Source of the DNA: Verrucomicrobiota bacterium | GTDB taxonomy: Bacteria; Verrucomicrobiota; Verrucomicrobiia; Opitutales; Opitutaceae | Direction: 5' to 3' | NCBI GenBank assembly: GCA_030832235.1 | Contig: JAURJO010000429.1 | Location: forward strand, 1 to 9,842 | DNA length: 9,842 nt | Shown here: piece after piece, positions 1-6,748 of the stretch | How the letters are laid out: the number at the start of each line of letters is the position of its first letter | Numbering within the stretch: position 1 is the first letter of the stretch | Program-made: the position numbers and the translations under genes | Notes under the pieces: model-generated | Told to the model about the DNA's origin: nothing | Database searches by the model: none | The model's input: only the letters and a program-made list of their open reading frames with translations

Positions 1-273
1 CAGCGGGGTCGCGAGGCCCGGTCCCGAGTCGGCGTAGATCTTGAGCCCGGCCTTGCGCTTCGGACCGGGGACGAGGCGTTTACCCGACGCCTGCTCGAAA
101 GCCGAAACCATCTTCTCGACCTGCGCCGCGTACGTCGCCTCGTCGAAGGCCGCAAGCCGGGCCTGCCACACGGGCTCCGCGGCGGAGGGCGTCGCCGGCT
201 GAGCCCCGCGCAAAGAGGAAAATACCGCGAGCAACAGCGTGAGGACGACGGCCGGAACGAGGAAAAGACGCAT
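1..273 (-). CDS. N-terminal fragment of a secreted protein, possibly DUF362-like (runs off left edge)
   Basis: The reading frame opens with ATG at 273-271 and stays open for exactly 91 codons to base 1, so the gene is cut by the window edge. The N-terminus looks like a Sec signal peptide: MRLF, then a hydrophobic stretch (about residues 4-19, rich in Val, Leu and Ala), then a small-residue region ending near RGAQPA, where cleavage is plausible around residue 23. The mature part has a short helical segment (VWQARLAAFDEATYAAQVEK) and then a basic stretch leading into LKIYADSGPGLATPL. That last motif reminds me of exported DUF362-type proteins, in which a Lys-rich strand is followed by a Gly-rich 'SGPGLSTP' loop. 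This is memory-based and weak because only the N-terminus is visible. The start is supported by the signal peptide. No Shine-Dalgarno precedes it: the 18 bases upstream are 16 pyrimidines. It is transcribed divergently from dnaG. Confidence 0.7.
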   Translation of the reverse strand, partial: MRLFLVPAVVLTLLLAVFSSLRGAQPATPSAAEPVWQARLAAFDEATYAAQVEKMVSAFEQASGKRLVPGPKRKAGLKIYADSGPGLATPL

Positions 274-308
274 GGAGGGAATGGAAGTGAGACACCCGCC
301 GGACCGCG

Positions 309-324
309 GGTTCCGCGGGGAACC
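309..324. repeat. Short dyad in the secreted-protein/dnaG spacer
   Basis: GGTTCC and GGAACC are perfect 6-bp inverted arms around a GCGG centre. The dyad lies between two divergent genes, 36 bp before the left gene's start codon and 164 bp before dnaG. It could be an operator or a small hairpin in a 5' leader. With this GC content such short dyads also occur by chance, so the function is unassigned. Confidence 0.25.
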
Positions 325-325
325 G

Positions 326-338
326 GAGGAAAATCCTC
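326..338. repeat. Tight GAGGA-AAA-TCCTC inverted repeat
   Basis: Five-base arms GAGGA and TCCTC flank an AAA loop, directly after the 309-324 dyad. The two together form a compact dyad cluster upstream of the candidate dnaG promoter. No known operator consensus is recognised. The short arms make chance occurrence quite possible. Confidence 0.2.
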
Positions 339-365
339 GGCCGCGGGCGCGACGGGGCGGGGAAC

Positions 366-393
366 TTGACAGCGGGTGGTGCGGGTTGAAAGT
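366..393 (+). promoter_or_regulatory. Candidate sigma-70 promoter for dnaG-rpoD
   Basis: A perfect -35 hexamer TTGACA lies at 366-371. At 16-bp spacing the best -10 is GAAAGT (388-393), matching TATAAT at only three of six positions. A start near base 400 would give dnaG a leader of about 85-90 nt. The position in the only intergenic space before dnaG supports it; the poor -10 box is the weakness. The rest of the 274-487 spacer holds the two small dyads and no further gene that I can support. Confidence 0.35.
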
Positions 394-487
394 GCATTCT
401 TGTTCGGCGGCGCGACGGCGAACGCTCGGCGCCCCGGGCCCGCGCGAGTCGTCCGTCTCACCGCCTTTCCTCCGCCGCTCCGCCCTC

Positions 488-2359
488 ATGCCCGTCATCA
501 AACCAGCCTGCGTCCGCGACCTGAAGTTGCGCGTCAATCTGGCTGACGTGGTGGGTCGGGTGGTGACGCTGCGGAAGGCGGGCGGCTCAAGGCTCAAGGG
601 GCTGTGTCCGTTCCACAACGAACGCACGCCCTCTTTCAATGTCGATGCCGACAAAGGCTTCTACAAATGCTTCGGCTGCGGCAAGGCCGGCGACCTGATC
701 ACCTTCGTGCGGGAAACCGAACAACTTGGTTTCACCGAGGCGGTCGAGGCGATCGGCAAGCGTCACGGCATCGTGATCGAGTACGAGGAGGGCACCGGGG
801 CCCCCTCGCGCGAGGAGCGCTCGCTGCGGCAGGAACTGTTCGACCTGCACGAGATCGCGACGGACCACTTTCACCAGGCACTCCTCGCGAAGGACGACAC
901 CGGCGAATGGTTCCGCGGCTACTGGATCGAGCGCCGCCGCTTCCCCGCCGAGATCGCGGCGGAGTTCAAGATCGGCGCCGCGGACGCCGGCGGCGCCGGA
1001 CTGGCGGGCGCGCTGCTGCGCAGGAAGTTTTCCGAGGAGGCGCTGCGCCGCTGCGGCCTGTTCTTCATCCATGACGATGCGGCGATCACGCTGCACAGCC
1101 TGCGTCCGCGGTTCCGCGGCCGGCTGATGATTCCGATCCGGGACCATCAAGGGCGCGTGGTGGCGTTCACGGCGCGCCAGACCGAACGAACTCCGGAGGA
1201 CGACCCCGCGCGCGAGGCCAAATACGTGAATTCGCCCGAGACGCCGATTTTCACCAAGGGCAACCTGTTGTTCAACCTCGACCGCGCGCGCACCAATGTC
1301 GGCGACGGCAAACCCTTCGTGCTGGTCGAGGGCCAGCTCGACGCCATCCGCTGTTGGAGCGCGGGTCTGAAGACGGCGATCGCCCCGCAGGGCACGTCGA
1401 TCACCGACGGACAGCTGGCACTCCTGCGCCGCTATCATCCGCAGGTGGAATGTTTCTTCGACAGTGACAGCGCCGGTCAAAAAGCCGCGCTGCGTTTTCT
1501 GCCGCTAGCGCTGCGGGCCGGACTCGAGGCTCGATTCCTGACGCTGGGCGGCGATTCGAAGGTCGACCCGGACATCCTCTTCCTCGAGCGAGGACTCGCC
1601 GCCTACGCCGAGGTCCGCGCCGCCTCGATGAGCGCGGTGGCGTTCGCGGCGCGAGCGGTGCTGCCAAACCCGATGTCCGCCAGTCCGGAGGAACGCAGCC
1701 GCGCCGCCCGGGCGGTGGCGGAGCTTATCGCCAACAGTCCCAGTGAGGCGACCCGGGCCAACTTGATCACCGAAGCCGCCGCGAAACTGGGCCTGCTCCC
1801 ACGTGTGATGGAAAAGGAACTCCAGGTCGCCGAAGGCCAGCTTCGCCGGCAAGCTCCCGCCCGCCCGGGCGAGGCACCTCCCTCCCCCGCTCCCGTGGCG
1901 GCCGCGGGATCGGTTACGCCTGAACACGAACTCCTGATGCTTTGCCTCCATTTCGAGGCGCTCGGCAAGCCTCTCAGCCACGCGGTGCAATCCGATTGGA
2001 TAGACCATTCAGAAAACCACATCGCCGGACGCCTCCTCAACCGCTTCCTGGGCGAGTTCGAGCAGGATTCATGGCCCGGACGCGAACAAATCGACGGGCT
2101 ATTGGAAACCGAAGAGGAGCGCGCTCTAGTCTCGGGAATTCTGTTCGAGGCACCGGTGATTGATGATCCCGTGAAGGTGGCGCAGGAAGGTCTGCGGCGC
2201 CTGCGAGCACGCAGTCTCGAGCCCCGTCTGAGGCAGATAGAACTTGCTTTGGCCACACCCCAAACGAACAGTGAATCTGACCCGATTTCCCTCTTGAAGG
2301 AACGTTCTGAAATCCAGCGCCTGTTGCGCCTCCCGATCTCGCTCACCAGCGCGATTTGA
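488..2359 (+). CDS. dnaG: DNA primase DnaG
   Basis: DnaG makes the RNA primers for the replication fork and is recruited by the DnaB helicase. The 623-aa product has the full architecture. The N-terminal CHC2 zinc-binding domain carries ligands C40, H43, C61 and C64 (CPFHNERTPSF, then FYKCFGCG). The RNA polymerase basic domain includes RFRGRLMIPIRDHQGRVVAF (about 208-227) and KYVNSPETPIF (245-255). The TOPRIM domain has E281 in LVEGQLDA, the APQGTS loop (299-304), the metal-binding pair D325/D327 in FFDSDSAG, and D360/D362 in KVDPD. A Pro/Ala-rich linker (about 456-472) leads to a divergent, mostly helical C-terminus that should be the DnaB-binding domain. I chose ATG 488 because the zinc-finger domain then begins at the usual distance; the frame is open 83 codons further upstream, but that stretch has no family character. 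No Shine-Dalgarno precedes it. rpoD follows after 39 bp, the classic pairing. Confidence 0.97.
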   Translation: MPVIKPACVRDLKLRVNLADVVGRVVTLRKAGGSRLKGLCPFHNERTPSFNVDADKGFYKCFGCGKAGDLITFVRETEQLGFTEAVEAIGKRHGIVIEYEEGTGAPSREERSLRQELFDLHEIATDHFHQALLAKDDTGEWFRGYWIERRRFPAEIAAEFKIGAADAGGAGLAGALLRRKFSEEALRRCGLFFIHDDAAITLHSLRPRFRGRLMIPIRDHQGRVVAFTARQTERTPEDDPAREAKYVNSPETPIFTKGNLLFNLDRARTNVGDGKPFVLVEGQLDAIRCWSAGLKTAIAPQGTSITDGQLALLRRYHPQVECFFDSDSAGQKAALRFLPLALRAGLEARFLTLGGDSKVDPDILFLERGLAAYAEVRAASMSAVAFAARAVLPNPMSASPEERSRAARAVAELIANSPSEATRANLITEAAAKLGLLPRVMEKELQVAEGQLRRQAPARPGEAPPSPAPVAAAGSVTPEHELLMLCLHFEALGKPLSHAVQSDWIDHSENHIAGRLLNRFLGEFEQDSWPGREQIDGLLETEEERALVSGILFEAPVIDDPVKVAQEGLRRLRARSLEPRLRQIELALATPQTNSESDPISLLKERSEIQRLLRLPISLTSAI

Positions 2360-2398
2360 CCTCCGCGCCCAAAGCCGTTCCCTACCCGCCACTTCCAC

Positions 2399-4276
<1,878 letters not shown>

Positions 4277-4278
4277 GC

Positions 4279-4294
4279 CGCGGCGTCGGCCGCG
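4279..4294 (+). other. GC-rich hairpin just after rpoD
   Basis: CGCGGC and GCCGCG form a perfect 6-bp stem around a GTCG tetraloop, three bases after the rpoD stop codon and upstream of the lipoprotein start at 4321. No T-tract follows, so it is not a convincing intrinsic terminator. It could protect the rpoD 3' end or partly attenuate transcription into the lipoprotein gene. GC-rich hairpins of this size can arise by chance here. Confidence 0.3.
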
Positions 4295-4320
4295 CGGAAT
4301 CACTCCCAGGTTGATCCGGG

Positions 4321-4689
4321 ATGAATATCCGCCCCGCCCTGCTTCTCCTGCTGGCGGCTCCCCTTTTTCTCGGGGGCTGCGCGGGCGGTTTTCGCGATCC
4401 CGCGCCACCACCTCCGCCTCGCGAGCCGCTTAACCCCAGCCCGCGCCTCGTCGTCGGCCGGATCATCGCCGTCGACGCCGAGCGCGGCTTCGCCGTGATC
4501 GAGCTGGCGGGGGACGCACCGCGCGCCGCGCTCGCCGAAGGCGAGGAACTGTCGGCGCGATCTTTTGCAGACCTGCGCGAGACCGCCCGCCTGCTGGCCG
4601 CCCGCTACGTTCGCGGACGCACCTTGGGCGCAACCGTGAAGTCAGGCCGGCCGACTCCGGGCGACGAAGTCGTCTGGGCCGCCCCCTAG
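4321..4689 (+). CDS. Small Pro-linker lipoprotein of unknown function
   Basis: The 122-aa product starts with MNIRP, a Leu/Ala-rich hydrophobic core and the lipobox FLGGC, giving lipidation at C20 after signal peptidase II cleavage. Residue 21 is Ala rather than Asp, so in a diderm outer-membrane sorting would be expected. A short disordered linker rich in proline (DPAPPPPPREP) precedes a compact domain of about 80 residues. That domain has two beta-like stretches, VVGRIIAVDAERGFAVIELA and LGATVKSGRPTPGDEVVWAA, which look like a small OB- or SH3-like barrel with a helical middle (FADLRETARLLAARYV). I do not recognise a named family. It lies 44 bp after rpoD on the same strand and could be read through from the dnaG-rpoD transcript. 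No obvious Shine-Dalgarno is present. The lipoprotein assignment is strong; function is unknown. Confidence 0.8.
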   Translation: MNIRPALLLLLAAPLFLGGCAGGFRDPAPPPPPREPLNPSPRLVVGRIIAVDAERGFAVIELAGDAPRAALAEGEELSARSFADLRETARLLAARYVRGRTLGATVKSGRPTPGDEVVWAAP

Positions 4690-4703
4690 CCCGGCACCTG
4701 ACG

Positions 4704-4732
4704 GTCGGCGCCGGCTGTTTGCCGTCGCCGAC
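4704..4732. terminator. Candidate bidirectional terminator hairpin between convergent genes
   Basis: GTCGGCG (4704-4710) pairs with CGCCGAC (4726-4732). After a single C/T mismatch, CGGC (4712-4715) pairs with GCCG (4721-4724) around a TGTTT loop. This makes an 11-bp GC-rich stem with one mismatch, filling most of the 50-bp gap between the stop codons of the lipoprotein gene (4689) and the riboside kinase gene (4740). The location is ideal for ending both transcripts. Neither side has a T-tract, so it may act with Rho, as an RNA-end stabiliser, or as a U-independent terminator. Confidence 0.55.
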
Positions 4733-4739
4733 TCCGCCT

Positions 4740-5285
4740 TCAACGACTCCGGGCAAGCATTTCGCCAACCGCCGCGACCGCCGTCGCCTCCCGCTCGGCC
4801 CAACTTCCGCGGATCTCAACCATCGGGAGCCCGCGGGAAACCAGCGCGGCGCGCCAAAGGGAGCGAGCCCGTTCCCGCGCCGCACGCTCCGGGAAACAAC
4901 GCTGCGGATCGGCGACGAAGGGCACGTCCGCGTCGCATAGCAGATAAATCGCAGTGCGTCTCGCCCGTGCATCCGCCTCCAGCCGCATCGGCTCGGGACA
5001 TTGTCCGGGAAACAGCAGATCGTTCCAAAGCATGCAGGTCAGCAGATCGGTGTCGAGGAACACGGCCCGACGGGCGGCCCCCGCGGCTCTGTCCTCGGAT
5101 GCGATCTGGCCCCGCCCGATCGCGTCTAGGTCGGCCGCGGAGATATCTCCACCGCGCGCGTCCCAAAATTCCCGCACGAACTCCGGCGCCCACGGCTCTC
5201 CGAAGTACCGCGCCAACGCCGCGGCCAGGGTCGTCTTGCCGGTCGATTCGGCACCGAAGACCACGATGCGGAGCGGCTCAGCCAC
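4740..5285 (-). CDS. NadR-type nicotinamide riboside kinase (stand-alone AAA/P-loop kinase)
   Basis: The 181-aa product resembles the C-terminal ribosylnicotinamide kinase domain of NadR, which phosphorylates nicotinamide riboside to NMN in the cytoplasm. Visible features are the Walker A loop GAESTGKT (residues 11-18), EFVREFW (35-41), a Walker B-like FLDTD (77-80 region) followed by LLTCMLW, and the lid/C-terminal segment YLLCDADVPFVADPQR through PERAARERARSLW and GLPMVEIRGSW. NadR's regulatory HTH and NMN adenylyltransferase domains are absent. I chose GTG 5285 because it places the P-loop near the N-terminus as in the family and has a perfect GGAGG nine bases upstream; an open frame extends further upstream but lies within pnuC. 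The start overlaps the pnuC stop by 8 bp, implying coupled translation. The adjacent NR transporter strongly supports the substrate. A related AAA ATPase of other specificity is the alternative. Confidence 0.85.
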   Translation of the reverse strand: MAEPLRIVVFGAESTGKTTLAAALARYFGEPWAPEFVREFWDARGGDISAADLDAIGRGQIASEDRAAGAARRAVFLDTDLLTCMLWNDLLFPGQCPEPMRLEADARARRTAIYLLCDADVPFVADPQRCFPERAARERARSLWRAALVSRGLPMVEIRGSWAEREATAVAAVGEMLARSR

Positions 5286-5847
5286 TGGCGGTTTCCTCCA
5301 ATGCGCGGCGCCACGCCACGTGCCCCCACACCGCCATCGCGAGGAAAAGCAGGTACAGGAGAGCGAATCCCCGCAGGTCGCGCGCCCAGTAAACCACGGT
5401 AGCGACCGCATTCACCGCCATCCAGCCCGCCCAATTCTCCAGCCGCTTCCGCGCCTGCAACCACTGGGAAAGAATGCTGAACACCAGGATGAACGCGTCC
5501 CAATGAGGTAGCGCCGCGTCCGTTCCGCGACGCATCACTTCACCCCATACCAGCGTCGCCGCACCACCGGCCGCGGCCCACTTCGCGAGGGCCGTCCCTC
5601 CAATGCGCGTGACGGGCAGCCCGCCTGCCACCACCGCACCCGTTCGCCAGTGCCACCATCCGTAGGCTTGGATCGCGAAGAAGAAACCCTGCAGCAGAAC
5701 ATCCGAGTAAAGCTTCGCGTCCAGGAACACCCACGCGGAGATCACAACCTGCACCAAGCCCACCGGCCAGCCCCAGGCGTTGCGCCGCACCATCAGCGCG
5801 ACGCCGATCAAGCCCAGAATCGTGCCCGCGATCTCCGCCGGACTCAT
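5278..5847 (-). CDS. pnuC: Nicotinamide riboside transporter PnuC
   Basis: PnuC is an inner-membrane facilitator that brings nicotinamide riboside into the cell, where phosphorylation traps it. The 189-aa product is almost entirely hydrophobic helices (roughly 3-21, 25-44, 48-66, 87-104, 116-132, 138-154, 158-178), consistent with the seven-helix PnuC fold. Family motifs are clear: WGWPVGLVQVV (26-36), LYSDVLLQGFFFAIQAYGWW (46-65), the Trp-rich end GWWHW, and in the second half WDAFILVFSILSQWLQARK (116-134), ENWAGWMAVNA (137-147) and VVYWARDL (151-158). ATG 5847 is chosen because the first helix begins at once and because it overlaps the hslO stop as ATGA, a typical coupling arrangement. The frame extends further upstream but only as hslO-overlapping sequence. 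The riboside kinase gene follows with an 8-bp overlap. The paired kinase makes nicotinamide riboside a more likely substrate than thiamine or another PnuX-type vitamin. Confidence 0.93.
   Translation of the reverse strand: MSPAEIAGTILGLIGVALMVRRNAWGWPVGLVQVVISAWVFLDAKLYSDVLLQGFFFAIQAYGWWHWRTGAVVAGGLPVTRIGGTALAKWAAAGGAATLVWGEVMRRGTDAALPHWDAFILVFSILSQWLQARKRLENWAGWMAVNAVATVVYWARDLRGFALLYLLFLAMAVWGHVAWRRALEETASG
5295..5299 (-). promoter_or_regulatory. Strong Shine-Dalgarno for the riboside kinase GTG start
   Basis: On the minus strand GGAGG (within TGGAGGAAA) lies nine bases before the GTG at 5285-5283, inside the last codons of pnuC. It decides the start of the riboside kinase. It is the only near-perfect Shine-Dalgarno I find in this window, in contrast to the leaders of the first genes of each transcript. 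Confidence 0.8.
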
Positions 5848-6662
5848 GTCGCCGGCGCGGTGTCCCCGCCCGCCACGAAAGCCTCGAGGGTCTCCCGCGT
5901 GATCACATGGCGCGCCGCGCAACGCGGGCAGCGCATCTCCAGCCGCGCCTCACCGCCGAAAAGCTCGTCCGCGGAATGGCGCATGACGGGCGCCAGCACC
6001 TCCAGCATCCGACGCTGGTTGCAGCCGCAGTGCCACCGGTAACGCCGGCGCTCCAAGGGCACCACCACTTCATCCGCGTCCACCGACGCCGCACGCGCGC
6101 CCTCCAGCCCCCGGAGCCACGCCACGTCGCAATCCGGGTGTTCGGTGAACAGCTGGAACTCCTCCTCCGCCGTCTGGAAATAACGCGCTCCGCGCTGCTC
6201 GCTTTGCGCGTAGAACTTTTCCACCGCCGCGACCGGATCGTCGCCCACAAACGTCACGGCGCTACGCCGTCTGGGCTGATGCCCGCGCACGACGTCGGCG
6301 TAAAACAGATTGTCCGGGCCGACCTTCACGTCCTCGGTGAACACGCGGCCCGTCACGATCCCGGTGTCGTTGTCGCCAACGAGGAAGAGGTTCACCAACG
6401 GCTGCTGGAAATTGATCGTCCAGGCCGTCAGTTCGTTTCTCGGCCGCGAGGCGCAATGCAGCGTGAACGCCGCGAGCGCGCGCTTGAACATCGCATCAAT
6501 CCCGGGCTCGAGACGCAGCCCGTGCGCGCCGAGGTGCAGGTAGTAATCGACGAACAGCTCCCCGAAATCCGCGCGCGTGAGCAGGACGTTGCGGTTGCGC
6601 ACGAACGCGGAGCGCACCTCGAGACCGGGCTCGGCTGGGTTGGGCGGAGTAGACTCGTCCAT
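5844..6662 (-). CDS. hslO: Redox-regulated molecular chaperone Hsp33
   Basis: Hsp33 is a cytoplasmic holdase activated by oxidation: four cysteines hold zinc when reduced and form disulfides under hypochlorite or peroxide stress, unfolding a linker that exposes the client-binding surface. The 272-aa product carries the signature cysteines at its C-terminus, C212 and C214 in WHCGC, then C245 and C248 in RCPRC, separated by 30 residues as usual. The N-terminal domain shows family-like segments such as FVRNRNVLLTRADFGELFVD (20-39) and GRVFTEDVKVGPDNLFYADV (105-124), somewhat divergent from the E. coli protein. C70 and C178 are extra cysteines. I chose ATG 6662, with GGTGG about six bases upstream; a GTG three codons earlier (6671) is possible. 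It heads an overlapping minus-strand operon, its TGA sharing ATGA with the pnuC start. It is transcribed divergently from the enolase-superfamily gene. Confidence 0.92.
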   Translation of the reverse strand: MDESTPPNPAEPGLEVRSAFVRNRNVLLTRADFGELFVDYYLHLGAHGLRLEPGIDAMFKRALAAFTLHCASRPRNELTAWTINFQQPLVNLFLVGDNDTGIVTGRVFTEDVKVGPDNLFYADVVRGHQPRRRSAVTFVGDDPVAAVEKFYAQSEQRGARYFQTAEEEFQLFTEHPDCDVAWLRGLEGARAASVDADEVVVPLERRRYRWHCGCNQRRMLEVLAPVMRHSADELFGGEARLEMRCPRCAARHVITRETLEAFVAGGDTAPAT

Positions 6663-6748
6663 CGGAACCACCGTCCCGCAAATGCCGCTGATGTAAAGAA
6701 CAGGGCATTGCCTGACCGGGGCGCAGTCACCAGCGTTCCGCCCGCGCT
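6663..6748. promoter_or_regulatory. Divergent promoter region between hslO and the exported enolase-superfamily gene
   Basis: These 86 bases are the only space for promoters of both divergent genes. On the minus strand the best pair I see is CGGTCA and TACATC with a 17-bp spacer, three of six matches each, so weak. On the plus strand I find no acceptable pair. A short imperfect dyad CAGG-GCATTG-CCTG lies at 6701-6714, in the centre. Promoter presence is inferred from gene arrangement rather than from clear boxes. Confidence 0.35.

Noticed and set aside
239..487. An 83-codon upstream extension of dnaG
   Set aside because: The added residues are low-complexity and Arg/Pro-rich, unlike any primase, and would overlap the divergent secreted-protein gene. 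ATG 488 fits the zinc-finger domain.
587..1480. A 297-codon open frame antisense to dnaG
   Set aside because: It is the mirror of the conserved primase codons, with no family motif of its own.
2102..2130. Possible internal promoter for rpoD inside dnaG (TTGGAA, 17 bp, TCTAGT)
   Set aside because: Four of six matches in each box at ideal spacing is suggestive, and E. coli does have rpoD promoters inside dnaG, but such matches are expected by chance. It needs a mapped start site to be called.
5286..5411. A 42-codon N-terminal extension of the riboside kinase
   Set aside because: It lies wholly within pnuC, has no kinase character, and the GTG at 5285 has a perfect GGAGG at nine bases.
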